A stretch of DNA of 64,000 nucleotides from Azorinus chamasolen (GCA_963576725.1 OY755237.1:66684269-66748268), one strand, 5' to 3'; positions 1 to 10,252 are shown, numbered from the stretch's first letter. Numbers and translations are program-made. The notes: generated by a model not told the origin, from the sequence alone.

Positions 1-455
1 TTTAGGAGTTGCGTCCCTTTATTTGCAAAAAATGACTTTAAAAATATCTTGTCCGGACTCTTCATTGGAAAGTATTTGTCCAATCCACACCAAACTTTAC
101 ACACGTCTGTGGCCATTATATATTGTTCAAGTTTGATAGCCATGTAAATAGCTTCAGTCGTCTAGGAGTTGTGGCCCTTTATTTGCAAAAATTACTTTTA
201 AAAATATCTTTTCCGGGCTCTTTCTTGAAAAGTATTATCCAATCCTCACCAAACTTTACACATATGTTTGTGGCTATTATATCTTGGTCAAGGTTGATAG
301 TCAGTCGTTTAGGAGTACGTAGCAGCCCTTTATTTGCAAAAATGGCATAAATCGCTTCAGTCGTTGCATACATGATTATTATGGCCCTTATTTTCTTCTG
401 TGACAAAAAATCTGAAGTGGTGGCATCAGTGTCCTATGGACACATTTCTAGTTTT
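1..455. repeat. Dispersed repeat with about 2.5 tandem units
   Basis: Units begin at 1, 161 and about 307 with TTTAGGAGT/TCTAGGAGT, followed by CCCTTTATTTGCAAAA; the unit is roughly 146-160 bases. The end near 410-455 (GGTGGCATCAGTG, then GGACACATTTCTAG) resembles the tail of a repeat I associate with molluscs. ORFs here are by-products of the repeat. Confidence 0.7.
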
Positions 456-462
456 CTCCAGA

Positions 463-527
463 GTTTCAAACAGTTTTGATCATAATGAGATGCCAAGTTT
501 CCTCTGGATCCAAACCTTTTGTAAATA
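463..527 (+). repeat. K fragment
   Basis: Two imperfect arms, CAAACAGTTTTGATCATAATG and CTCTGGATCCAAAC, resemble the K stem. No ends are preserved. Confidence 0.45.
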
Positions 528-729
528 ATCCTTTACTCCATAGGTACACCTTCCAATGCTTTTGCAGACAGAATAGACCCAGATCAGATGGCTCCTGTAT
601 TAGAGCCTTTTGATCAGAGTCTGCTCTGTTTGCTTGTGAAATGATAATGATATGATTCTAGTACATATTCTGCAATAGCCAAAACTTTTTATTCCTTTAT
701 CAAAATTCATATAACCAATATTAATGATG
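528..729 (+). repeat. FB-A, degraded
   Basis: Starts CCTTTACTCCATAGG, with stem GCAGACAGAATAGACCC, an apex of GGCTCCTGTATTAGAGCC and the return arm GTCTGCTCTGTTTGC. The right end has decayed and runs into the next copy. Confidence 0.7.
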
Positions 730-1047
730 TTAACCCTATACTCGATGCAATACTCCTCTTTACGCCTTTGCAAACAGAGAAATAATGCCGGGCTGGGCTG
801 GGCTGCTGGCAGATCAGACGGCTCCTATAGGAGTCATCTAATCAAGGTCTGCTCTGTTTGCTTATGGAATAATATAGATTTGATTCTATGCAGTTTCTGT
901 TTTAGCAAAAGGTTTGTGTGTTAATAGCTAGGCAATTTTAAAATTTTAAAAGTAATTTTCGTGATGTGATTATTTCTTACTGAAATATTCGTTATTAATA
1001 GTAAATTCTTTCTTACTGGAATATTCATGAAGTAATTTTAGGGTTAA
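730..1047 (+). mobile_element. FB-A, full length with internal insertion
   Basis: Bounded by TTAACCC and GGGTTAA. About 25 bases rich in GGGCTGGGCTGG lie between the first stem segment and GATCAGACGGCTCC. The A/T-rich right half is longer than usual through duplication of a TTTCTTACTGGAATATTC-like block. Confidence 0.75.
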
Positions 1048-1502
1048 GAAATTTCAGCTTGTGTGCAAAGAGTTATATATCTGTTTTCAAGCTGTGCCAC
1101 TGTCTTGGCCATATTTATCCTCATCGTAAATTCTCTTAGAGAATATTTCTGTCATTTCTCTTCATAAATATGGTACATATATATGTCAAACGGTATTGAT
1201 CCTCATGACATTCCCAGTTACTTGAAGTGACATTTGAGTGACCTCTATTTGAAACGGATAATAGAGGCCCAGATAAGATGTGTAAATTTAAACATTTTCA
1301 GGAATAGCTCCTTTATTTCTCCACCAAACCCTTAAGACCAGGCGTCCACTAGGACGCCGAATGGTTCCCGAAGGGTTCCCGAATGTGGATATCGCAGATT
1401 CTGGATGATTCGGCATGCCTTCGGGATGTTCGGAAACCCTTCCGCGTCATTCTTGAACCCTTCGGGAACCATTCTGGGTGATTCGGGGACTGATCGGGAT
1501 CG

Positions 1503-1558
1503 AAAAAGATTCGGCATCCAAGTTTTAAAAGTTTTAAAACTTGGACGCCGAATCTTTT
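1503..1558. repeat. Hairpin inside the TIR transposon
   Basis: AAAAGATTCGGC, then ATCCAAGTTTTAAAA, is followed at once by its complement TTTTAAAACTTGG and GCCGAATCTTTT. The arms are about 27 bases with almost no loop. Confidence 0.8.
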
Positions 1559-2509
1559 ATTCGAGAAGGCTTCGGGACCTTCTGGAACCGTTCTGGAACC
1601 CTTCGGGACGTTCGGGAACCCTTCGCGGTGGCTTCGGGGTAGCTTCGGGGTCATTCTGCAAGGCTTCGGGATCTCCTATCCACCCCGAGCGGTTCAAGAA
1701 TGATGCCGAATCGATGCAGAATGCTTCCCGAAGGCTTCCCGAATGCTTCCCGAAGACGCGGAAGGGTTCCCGAACCCATGCGGAAGACATGCCGAATGTA
1801 TTATGAACTATTCATATACTTAATATGAAATATTTTTATCTAAGCAAAATCCTTATAGACATTATGTTATATTTTTTAAACAGAAAATAACAGTTTGTGC
1901 ATGAACTATCTAATTAAATCAGGTCTGTTACACATACTTAGATACTGTTTTTGATTTAGATTACCCTCAATTATTATCAAATACAATATGTATTCTTTAA
2001 ATGACAATTAAACAAACGTCTTACAATTTGATTTTACAAAATAAACACCAATTTATGAAAATTTATGCTCTGGTATATTTTTAAGTAACAGGCTTAGCTA
2101 AGTAATTACTTAAGAATGTTCGTTAAACTGGGGCTTGAATAGTCTCAGAAGATGCTGATGTCAGAAAAACTTATATCTGCAAAAGAACGGGATTTCGAGA
2201 TATAAAATAAATATACAAGAAACTTTACTTATAATCGGATGTTACAAAACAGCTTATTTACCATAAGTTAGAAGTTATTTATCGACTAAAAAATTAGCTT
2301 CTTAACAAAATACATTCCATTACTACCTACGGATAAAATGCATGTATAAACAACAGAAATAGCTATAAAATATAACACATCTCATTTTTGCTACCTATTA
2401 TAAATAGCTTAAAATAGCATGTATATAATAAATCCCTTATACTCGTAATTATGTTCTTGTTTTAACAAAAACGAAATAAAACACATGAGAGGGAATCATT
2501 TATATGTAG

Positions 2510-2750
2510 ATGTATGTGTGTGCGTACGCTTGTGTGTGCTCTTTACAAGTACTTGCTAAGAGTGTATTTGAGCCCCACCCAAACAGGGTCTACAGAGTTT
2601 GTATTAATATTAATATATAGATGTGTGTGTATCCTTTACAAGTAGTATATTTGCAAAGAGTGTACTTGTCTTTTGCAAACAGTGGATATTTTGAAAAAGG
2701 GATTCGTGTTTGACCCACCCAAAAAGGGTCCATAGAGTTTGTTATTTTGC
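2510..2750. repeat. Imperfect tandem duplication in transposon core
   Basis: A block with TTTACAAGTA, AAGAGTGTA, CCCACCCAAA and GGGTCTACAGAGTTTG occurs twice, beginning near 2540 and 2630. It also contains GT-rich tracts. Confidence 0.55.
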
Positions 2751-3731
2751 AACACATCTATAGCTGTAATAGATAAATGTCAATATTTATTTACATTAAT
2801 TCTCATGTACACACTTACTTATTTTGTAGTATAAGGCTGTGTGCATATAGTATGGATATGTGTAAGTGGATCTATACTTGTACTATAGAAGCCTTAGAAC
2901 TATCTTTAGATGCAAATTAAGATATGAAATGGAAATAAGACATACATGAGTAATAGTCGTTAAGAACTGACATAGAAAATGAATCTTTCTTAATTAATTA
3001 TAAGAGGTTTTTAAGCAATCCCCAGTAACATATATTGAAATACAAATGTAGTACGACACCATGCATGGAGAGGAGAAGAAGGTAATAGATACAGTTTAAA
3101 AAGGGTACATGTATTAATATAAAGCAAGCATAAGAAGGTTCATCCGGACGTAAAGGAACTGTCAGTATCTATTACATGTACATGATAATGGTGCCATGTG
3201 CTCCGATCCACTACCCATTAGGTGTTGGGAGCCGGAGGTAACCATTCGCTCCATCCGAATGAATCTAGTCTAGATATAAGTGTGTGTGGGGGGGCATCTT
3301 TTCCACTCCAACGAGACATCTTTTCCATTCCAAAACACAAATAGGCGACATCGTTACATTCCCAGACTCTCAATTCGGCAACCCTTCGGCCTTATTTCTG
3401 CAACTATTCGGCATCCCTTCGGCATGTTCTGCAACGGTTCCGCAACCTTTCCGCACGATCGGAAACCATTCGGGAAGCATTCGGGAGGTTATCCTTAAGG
3501 TTTCGGCATGATTCTGCATCGCTTCGGCGTCTGTTCCGCAACGCTTCGTAAGCCACTTCCCGAATACTTGCGGAATACATGCCGAATGACCCCGAATACA
3601 AAGCTGATCCCGAATGGTTCCCGAATCGAGCAAAATTTATTCGGCAACCCTTCGGCAAGGCTTCGGCGCTCTAGTGGACGCCAGGCATAATACTGTGACA
3701 ACTCTTTAGAATCGTCTCTTTGAGATGGTTT

Positions 3732-3961
3732 TTAACCCTTTCCTCCATAAATACGTCTCTGTAAAATTCACTTTTAGAAACCATTGTGATATATAGAGCA
3801 TTAAAATTTTGCTCAAGGGAGCAAAATTTAATGCTCTATCACAATCATGTTTCAAAACTACACAATTCTAACATTTTCCTTTTCTGTAGTAAATGCTCCT
3901 TTTCGGTAGATTTATTCAAAGATACTAAGGTCTAAAAATAGCCTATGAGGGAATGGGTTAA
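3732..3961 (-). mobile_element. FB-B nested in FB-E
   Basis: TTAACCCTTTCCTCCATAAA to GAATGGGTTAA. The stem is TATAGAGCATTAAAATTTTG with its complement and the apex is CTCAAGGGAG. The two flanking TTAA copies correspond to one TTAA-like site (TCTAAAGAG) in the host. Confidence 0.85.
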
Positions 3962-4209
3962 GAGGGGTTACAGTATAGGGTTTTTTGGAGAAATGAGAGT
4001 TTTAGTATTTTGGTAGGCACCTTTATCTGTAGCTCTAGGATATCACAAGTCACCAATAGTGTAAATTAGTCTATATGATGTAAAAGTTGATTTTTGTCAT
4101 TAAATAATATGTCTTGGAAAGAACTAAACTATTTGACAGTAATGGGAAAAAGGTCTTTGAGAATAGAGGCAGAAAGCAATTTTAACAATTAAAAAAAACG
4201 GTAAGCAGT

Positions 4210-4300
4210 ATTTTTAAACCTTTGCAAACAGGGTAGATCTAGATCAAAGGACTTCTGTGGTAGCCCTGTGTTCCAGATCAGTTTGATCATAAACATTTTC
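4210..4300 (+). repeat. FB-A fragment
   Basis: TTTGCAAACAGGGTAGATC, a degenerate apex and part of a return arm. Both ends are missing. Confidence 0.5.
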
Positions 4301-4334
4301 TTCAGTGATAAATTTGATACAAGTTTTTGATATC

Positions 4335-4522
4335 TCAATAAAAGTAACGTTTTGAAACCATGGCGATAAACAGAAGTTGAACCTTTGCCCTATTGGAGCA
4401 AATGCTGTATTTATCACAATGGTTTCAAAACTACACAATTCTAAAATTTTCCGTTTTTTGTAAATATTCCTTTTCAATAGATTTATTCAAAGAGGTTCGG
4501 GGTCTAAAAAATAGCCCATGAT
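4335..4522 (-). repeat. FB-B, left end lost
   Basis: TTTTGAAACCATGGCGATAAA, an asymmetric apex (CCCTATTGGAGCAAATGC), then ATAGATTTATTCAAAGAGG and AAATAGCCCATGA. The terminal TTAA is gone. Confidence 0.65.
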
Positions 4523-5057
4523 TGATTTCATGGAAAAAGTAATTAAAAAAAGGGTACAAAAAGGTAAACGTTTATTTTAGTTGCTTTTCTTATGTCATTA
4601 TCCTTGTATGAAACACATTGAAAATTGGGTAAATTTTCTTTCCAGTCATATTCTCTTGGAGTAATTCCCTCAGCAGGAGAACAAATCAGTCGAAACATTG
4701 GAATTTGAAGGGTCCAATTTGAAAAGGGTTTCATTGATTTGTTTTTCCATTTATCAGAAGGAAATTGTTTGAAAGTAACTGACATGTGTGACATTTGTAA
4801 ACACAGTGCCTACAGTAATGGACATAAATCTTAACTTGTGCTGTTTTACAGGTGAATTTTGAGAAACCTTTGAAGGCATTTGGAACTAAATGTGTTAACA
4901 GTATAGTAAGTTAGTAACTTTTTATCAGGACCCAAATCTTTTCAATGCTCTAGTCATATGATTGAAAATAAGACAAACATATATGCTGTTTATCTGACTG
5001 ATTGATAATTTTCTCCGAAGACTATTCTTTTGTGTTGATTATTATCCCTTATTGTTC

Positions 5058-5311
5058 TTAACCCTTTCCTTCATTATAAACATTTTTCTGGCATTTGCAA
5101 GCAGAGTAGACCCAGGTCCTATAGGAGCCGTCTTATCAGGGTCTGCTCTGTTTGCTAATCAAATTTGATAGATCTGCTTCTTTAATTTCTAAATTGGCCA
5201 AAATGTTATACCTTCCATAATTCATTATAACTATATTATAACTATATTGTCCATGAATATTCAGTTACAGGTATTTAAATTGGACTAAATCTAGAACAGG
5301 GAAAGGTTTAA
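5058..5311 (+). mobile_element. FB-A2
   Basis: TTAACCCTTTCCTTCAT to CAGGGAAAGGTTTAA. The left stem has lost GATCAGACGG, leaving an asymmetric hairpin around CCTATAGGAGC. Confidence 0.8.
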
Positions 5312-5500
5312 GCATTTGCAAACAGTTTGGATCCAGATGAAATGTTGAGTTAAACTCTGCATCTCATCTGTATCCAATCAGCTGTTTGATACTCATTGAA
5401 GCAGTTTCTCAAAAAGCTTGAATGAATTGTAATTAATCAACTGTATGTAAAAAAATCCACAGATCATTGTTTTAAGCATTATAAGTGCTAACTTGTTTGG
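5311..5500 (+). repeat. K element
   Basis: TTTGCAAACAGTTTGGATCC and ATCTCATCTGTATCC form the imperfect stem. TTGATACTCATTGAAGCAG and TTTCTCAAAAAGCTTGAATG are the usual K right-hand sequence. Confidence 0.6.
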
Positions 5501-5639
5501 CGGATGGTGTGGGTCCAGATCATTTCTTTATAGTGTAAGAGGTTTGCTTAACCCTCACTACTTGAGTGCGCTGAGTTTTAATTTATCAAATTCTTGTAGT
5601 AAAAAAACAAGGGAATCTGTTGCCATGGCAAACAGTAAA

Positions 5640-5745
5640 AAATCAGCTCAGTAATATTTAAACAAATCATGATCAGACAGCTCCTACTGAAGATATATGA
5701 TCTGGGTCTACTCTGTTCATAAAGACACAAAAAGGTGGGTTTATT
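5640..5745 (-). repeat. FB-A fragment
   Basis: GATCAGACAGCTCCTACTGA and GATCTGGGTCTACTCTGTTC survive; both ends are lost. Confidence 0.5.
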
Positions 5746-5767
5746 AAAGATAATAACTATGTGAATA

Positions 5768-5872
5768 CAGTAAAACCCCTATAATGCGACCACCAAAAAG
5801 GGGCATAATTCACAGTGGCAAAGGCAGGTGGTAGCTTAATGCAGGACAAAAGTTATGCAGAAATCTTCTATA
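5768..5872 (+). repeat. FB-C, left half only
   Basis: CAGTAAAACCCCTATAATGC, CACCAAAAAGGGGC and GGTAGCTTAATGCAGGAC are present. The element breaks off just after TTATGCAGAAA, so the right arm is missing. Confidence 0.75.
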
Positions 5873-5919
5873 TGTTCAATTAGCAGAACAGGGTTTTTAT
5901 AATGGCACCATGGACATGG

Positions 5920-6055
5920 GAATTTTTACTATAACACTAACTGAAGAAATAGATCTGTGTTATTTCATAAGCAAACAGAGCAGACCCTGATCAGATGGCT
6001 CCTACAGGGTCTACTCTAGATCTATTTGCAAAGGTGCTGTGGAGTAAAAGGTTAA
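5920..6055 (-). repeat. FB-A, truncated
   Basis: Contains GCAAACAGAGCAGACCCTG, GATGGCTCCTACAGGG and GTGGAGTAAAAGGTTAA. The return arm lost about 15 bases at the apex. Confidence 0.65.
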
Positions 6056-6065
6056 AGGTGATATT

Positions 6066-6441
6066 TGATATTCATTTAAGAAATAATCACATCATGAATA
6101 TTTGTTAGCTGACTTTTTATCATGGTATACATACATAATTATGATGATTTTGCCCAGGCAGAAACTGTAGAATCAGATCTACATGTACAATAAACAAACA
6201 GAGCAGAGCCTGATCAGACGGCTCCTATAGGAGCCGTCTGCTCTGGGTCTGCTCTGTTTGCAAATGCGTGAAAAAGCATTTATATAAAGGAAAGGTTTAT
6301 GATGGTTTAGCGCAAGCAGAAATTGTAGAATCGGATCTACATTGTACCATAAACAAACAGAGCAGAGCCTGATCAGACGGCTCCTATAAGAGCTTTCTGC
6401 TCTGTTTGAAAAGGCATTACTATAATAAAGGAAAGGGTTAA
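6066..6441 (-). repeat. FB-A with the hairpin half duplicated
   Basis: A block from GGCAGAAACTGTAGAATC through the hairpin to AAGGAAAGG occurs twice in tandem (about 6160-6297 and 6308-6435). The first hairpin is intact (GACGGCTCCTATAGGAGCC); the second has lost part of its right arm. Ends GGGTTAA. Confidence 0.75.
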
Positions 6442-6568
6442 CCAGAGATAAGGTACCCATGCTGTATTAAGTATACTTGAGGTTAGTGAGCTTTTAACTT
6501 GAGAATAGAAAATCTCATTCGTATATGATATAAATGGAAACTCAGAACTAGGACTAAGAAGCTAAATC

Positions 6569-6812
6569 TTAACCCTTTACTTGTTGAATATGCATGTGAA
6601 AAATAATGACATCTTGAATATTTATTAACTGAATTATTATAATGGCATAATTGTACACAGGAGCTTTTGTATAGATAGAAACAGTAGAATCAGAGATATG
6701 TTATTCCATAAGCGAACAGCGACCCAGTTTAGATGGCTCCTACAGGAGTCATTTGATCTGGGTCTACTCAGTGGTTTGCAAAGGTGTAAAAAGGTGTTTG
6801 CATGAAGGAAAA
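6569..6812 (-). mobile_element. FB-A
   Basis: TTAACCCTTTACTTGTTGAA at left, apex GATGGCTCCTACAGGAGTC, right end GAAGGAAAAAG without its last TTAA. Confidence 0.75.
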
Positions 6813-7002
6813 AGTGAAAAAGCAGTCAGTCAGTCCATACATGTATATATATATATCTTATTTTATTACCAGTCAGAGTAAATACTTGGAATTTGATTGG
6901 TCAGTTTGCCAAAAACTGCCGGGGTGTACAGAACCGTATTTGGCGGCTTATACGGAGAATACAGAATTCAAATTTGTCGCGTGGCGTCATTCGTTTTGTT
7001 TT

Positions 7003-8040
7003 TAGCTCACCTGAGCAAAGCTCAGGGTGAGCTTTTGGGAGACTTGAATGTCCGTCGTCCGTCATCAACAATTTGCTTGTGAACACTCTAGTGGTCACAA
7101 TTGTAGTCCAATCTTCATGAAACTTGGTCAGAATGAATGTCTTGATAAAATATCTGACGAGTTCAAAAGTGGGTCAAGTTGGGTTAAAAACTAGGTCACT
7201 AGGTTAAATAGTAGGAAAACCTTGTGAACACTCTAGTGGTCACAATTTTCGTCCAATCTCCATGAAACTTGGTCATAATGAATGTCTTGATAAAATCTCG
7301 GATGATTTTGAAAGTGGGTCAAGTGGGGTTCAAAACTAGGTCACTAGGCCAAACAGTTGAAAAACCTTGTGAACACTCTTGTGGTCACATTTTTTGTCCA
7401 ATCTTCATGAAACTTAGTCATAACGAATGTCTTGATAAAATCTCAAATGAGGTTGAAAGTGGGTTAAGTGGGGTTAAAAAGTAGGTCACTAGGTCAAATA
7501 GTAGGAAAACCTTGTGAACACTCTAGAGGTCACATTTATAGCCAAATCTTCATGAAAATTGGCCAGAATGATTGTCCTAATAAAATCTTGGACAAGTTTG
7601 AAAGTGGGTTATGTGAGGTCAAAAAGTAGGTCACTGTGTCATATCTTAGAAAAATCGAGTTTACACTCCAGTGGCCACATTTTTAGCCCAGTCTTCCTCA
7701 AACTTGCTCAGAGTGTTTGTCTTGGTGATATCAAGGTTGAGTGTGATCATGGGTTGGGTGGGAATAAAAAGTAGGTCACTAGGTCAAATCTTAGAAAAAT
7801 TACTCTAGAGGGCACATTTTTAGCCCAACCTTCATTGGTCAGAATCATTGTCTTGATAAAATCAATATACTAAATCTTTGAAAATCTTGTTCTGCAGAAC
7901 CACTGCTCATGATCCACTATCAACATTGTTTAAATATTTCCCTAAGGTCAATATTGGCCCTTCCCATGGGCTACCAAGCAAAAATCTTAAATCTATGGTA
8001 ATCAGGTGAGGGATTAAGTGCCATCTTGGCCCTCTTGTTG
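7003..8040 (+). repeat. Long bivalve-type dispersed repeat, copy 1
   Basis: Opens TAGCTCACCTGAGCAAAG and closes with GGTAATCAGGTGAGGG then GGCCCTCTTGTTG, so the ends are short inverted repeats. The interior is about six imperfect units of roughly 125-150 bases, each with CTTGTGAACACTCTAGTGG, AATCTTCATGAAACTTGG and GTAGGTCACTAGGTCAAA. TTGTTTTTAGC occurs at both edges, either a target duplication or an end repeat. Small ORFs inside come from the units and are not genes. Confidence 0.85.
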
Positions 8041-8386
8041 TTTTTAGCGTCGATTCGAAATTTCATATCGTTCTTACTCCATTAATTCTGGACGGATTAC
8101 GACCAAATAATCAATAATAAACGTAAAAAACTGTTCCTCATACGTTCCTCAATTTGACACTATCAACTTCTCAGTACAACGTGTAATTGTTTAAACTCAA
8201 ATGTTTACAAGTGAAGTTTGAATTCCTCTTTCGAAATTGCTCTGAGACGACGTCATATTTGCTCTGTGATGACGTCATGTTTTCCTTGTCATGTCGTCAT
8301 ATAATTAGAGATCTAATGTCAGCAAAAATAAGAGGTGTTCGTTTCTTAATTATAGGTAAATCGGATCTCTGACTGGTAATAAATTC
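8041..8386. other. No gene seen; CRE-like sites
   Basis: Single-copy-looking sequence. It holds three ACGTCAT or TCGTCAT words within about 60 bases (8248-8306), one a full TGACGTCA palindrome. No exon borders were convincing. Confidence 0.4.
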
Positions 8387-8525
8387 GTTACACGGTAATT
8401 TGGCAGGGTGTACGGGCTGGTATGACCGGGTTAGACCACGTATTTCCTTCGGCTAACGCCTCAGGAAATACGGGATCTAACCCGGTCATACCAGCCCGTA
8501 CATCCTGCCAAATAACCGTGTAACT
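8387..8525. repeat. 139-base long-armed hairpin
   Basis: GTTACACGGTAATTTGGCAG pairs with CTGCCAAATAACCGTGTAAC, and GGGCTGGTATGACCGGGTTA with TAACCCGGTCATACCAGCCC. The tip is CGTATTTCCT...AGGAAATACG around TCGGCTAACGCC. It is GC-richer than its surroundings and I saw no second copy in the window. Confidence 0.85.
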
Positions 8526-8754
8526 AACAGTATAACCCTGTCTGCAAATTTGTTATAACTTCTGCAATAAGTTGTTTACAAAATTTCAATATTTTTGTGC
8601 TGTGCCCTCAATTTGCAATATTCATAGACCATTATAGGGAGTAAATTGCCTTACCTGTCAGACCCAATAATCTTAAGGAAAATTGCATAAATTCTTCATT
8701 GCTCATTGCTAGCAATCAATAACACTTCACAGACTAGTTGTAAATTTGAGATAA

Positions 8755-8925
8755 TCTCAGTAATCAGTGTCTCATCTGGATCCATGCTTATAAAACTTTT
8801 TAGCTGAGTCTGCAAACAGTTTTTGATTGGTCAGATTTGAGCCAAAGGCTCAAATCTGACCAATCAAAAGCTTGAGAAAAAGCTTTATAAGCATGGACCT
8901 TGGATCCAAGCTGTTTGCAAAGGCA
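8755..8925. repeat. K stem carrying an FB-F
   Basis: The K arms TCTCATCTGGATCC and TTGGATCCAAGCTGTTTGC lie on either side of FB-F at 8781-8897. Confidence 0.6.
8781..8897. mobile_element. FB-F, short form
   Basis: ATGCTTATAAAACTTTTTAG to AAAGCTTTATAAGCAT, with inner stem TTGATTGGTCAGATTTGAGC, apex CAAAGG and the complement. The 3' arm is present once. Confidence 0.8.
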
Positions 8926-8929
8926 AGTA

Positions 8930-9113
8930 CCCTTTCCTCATATTGATGCCCCTGTAAAAGTCACTTTTTGTAACCAATGGAACAAATGCTCTATGTATCA
9001 CCATGGTTTCAAAACTATACAATTCTAAAACAATTCCATTCTGGTAAAAACCCGTTTTGGTAGATTTATTTCAAGAGGTTGGATATGAAAATAACCTATT
9101 AGGGAATGGTTTA
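8930..9113 (-). repeat. FB-B, apex deleted
   Basis: CCTTTCCTCATATTGATGCC to TAGGGAATGGTTTAA. One hairpin arm is missing: AACCAATGGAACAAATGCTC is followed directly by TATGTATCACCATGG. Confidence 0.7.
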
Positions 9114-9169
9114 AAGAGGAATGACCTATAGATCAGTGTTTAGCAATAGAATGCATTCAATATGAAGGC

Positions 9170-9424
9170 TTAACCCTTTACTCGATAAATACGCCTTTCT
9201 ACGCCTTTGCAAATTAAACAGAGTAGACCCAGATCAGACGGCTCCTGTGGGAGCCGCCTGATCAGGGTCTACTCTGTTTTGCTAATGAAATAATATAGAT
9301 ATGATTCTACAGTTTCTGCCATTTCCAGAAATCCCCGTGTTCATGTGCCATTATGAAAATTAATCTAATTAATATTCATGATGCCATTATTTCTGACACA
9401 AATATTCATGAAGGAAAGGGTTAA
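9170..9424 (+). mobile_element. FB-A, near complete
   Basis: TTAACCCTTTACTCGATAAA to GAAGGAAAGGGTTAA. The hairpin reads GACGGCTCCTGTGGGAGCC, with the usual difference between arms (GTAGACCCAGATC against GATCAGGGTCTAC). Confidence 0.85.
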
Positions 9425-9530
9425 ATTTGCTTGAGGATTTTGAATGACAATTAGTGCAAACCCATATCATGTTTCTCTAGGAGCCCATTTGCAAGAGCCA
9501 GTACAGTCCTAGCACTCAAAAGGTTAACTT
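9424..9530 (-). repeat. FB-A3 fragment
   Basis: GCTTGAGGATTTTGAATGAC and CTAGGAGCCCATTTGCAAG to CTCAAAAGGTTAA. It abuts the preceding FB-A and shares its TTAA. Confidence 0.6.
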
Positions 9531-9762
9531 TAACCCTTTCCTTCTTCTTATAAACATCTTTTCACGCATTTGCAAACAGAGTAGACCCAGATTGGATTGC
9601 TCTATAATAGGAGCTTTCTGATTAGAGTCTCCTGGATAGATAATCATGCAATTCGTTCCGGTAAATGATTTCTATCATGTGAAGCGCTTTTGAATGCGCA
9701 TATCCTGTGTAGAGCGCTATAATCTAAATGTGGTACAATAATAATGATAGTATGAAGGAAAG
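9530..9762 (+). mobile_element. FB-A2 with foreign right half
   Basis: The left end and hairpin are FB-A2 (TTAACCCTTTCCTTCTTC, GCAAACAGAGTAGACCC). From about 9640 the sequence changes to GTGAAGCGCTTTTGAATGCG, GAGCGCTATAATCTAAATG and an AATAATAATGAT tail, a pattern I know as the tail of another invertebrate repeat. The A-type end GAAGGAAAGG returns at 9750. Confidence 0.6.
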
Positions 9763-9789
9763 GAAACCCTTCTCATGCTATTCACGTCT

Positions 9790-9862
9790 ATGCTGACATT
9801 TTCAAACAGCTTGGATCCAGCTGAGCCACCTAGTAAGATGCATTCAGGATGATATTAGAGAT
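9790..9862 (+). repeat. K fragment
   Basis: ATTTTCAAACAGCTTGGATC, then CAGCTGAGCCACCTAG; the return arm is missing. Confidence 0.45.
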
Positions 9863-9865
9863 ATA

Positions 9866-9998
9866 TCCTTTACTCCATAGATACCCCCATTTAATCTTCT
9901 TCTGGTCATGGTCTGCTCTGTTTGCTTATGAAATAATAATATATCTTATTCTATACTGCAACAGTTACTGTTCCTATCATAGCAAAACGTTCCTTTGT
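9866..9998 (+). repeat. FB-A, left arm deleted
   Basis: CCTTTACTCCATAGATACC joins directly to GGTCTGCTCTGTTTGCTTAT and the right-half sequence. It ends where the next FB-A2 begins. Confidence 0.6.
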
Positions 9999-10236
9999 TT
10001 ATCCCTTTCCCTCATACAAACATGTTTTCACGCATTTGCAAACAGAGTAGACCCAGATCAGATGGCTCCTATAGGAGCCGTCTGATCAGGGTCTGCCCTG
10101 TTTGCTAACAGAATTTGATAGATCTGTTTATTTGCTTTCTAATATGTCTACAATGTTGCACCTTGCATATCTATTTTGTTAATGAATATTCAGTAGGTAT
10201 TGAAATTTGAAATAAACATAGAACAGGGAAAGGGTT
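9998..10236 (+). mobile_element. FB-A2, complete
   Basis: TTATCCCTTTCCCTCATAC to AACAGGGAAAGGGTTA. Perfect apex GATGGCTCCTATAGGAGCC with arms from GCAAACAGAGTAGACCC to GGGTCTGCCCTGTTTGC. Confidence 0.85.
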
Positions 10237-10252
10237 ATATGCAGCATTACAG

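Larger units (their letters stand above)
1335..3687. mobile_element. Non-autonomous TIR transposon with GC-rich subterminal arrays
   Basis: The left end carries CCAGGCGTCCACTAG, and the reverse complement of the right end carries CCTGGCGTCCACTAG. Both are followed by dense irregular arrays of TTCGGGAACC/TTCCCGAATG-type words (about 1355-1800 and 3370-3670). The centre (1800-3350) is AT-rich and has no transposase-like ORF. It sits inside an FB-E, flanked by TA (TTA left, TAA right). The superfamily is uncertain; TA flanks allow several. Confidence 0.75.
1264..4036 (+). mobile_element. FB-E split by two later insertions
   Basis: Three separated pieces form one FB-E: 1264-1334 (left end to CCACCAAACCC), 3688-3731 (ACTGTGACAACTCTTTAGAATC to the apex) and 3962-4036 (right end, ACCTTTATCTGTAGCTCT). 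A TIR transposon lies in the first gap and an FB-B in the second. Removing both gives a continuous element matching the intact copy at 58658. Confidence 0.8.

Noticed and set aside
1332..1806. Overlapping open frames on both strands (up to 133 codons) in the GC-rich array
   Set aside because: The frames exist because the TTCGGGAACC-type words lack stops in several frames; the translations are repetitive on both strands and the arrays are part of the TIR transposon.
9640..9753. Possible tRNA or SINE promoter in the GCGCTTTTGAATGCG segment
   Set aside because: No A/B box pair and no cloverleaf; it resembles the tail of a dispersed repeat only.
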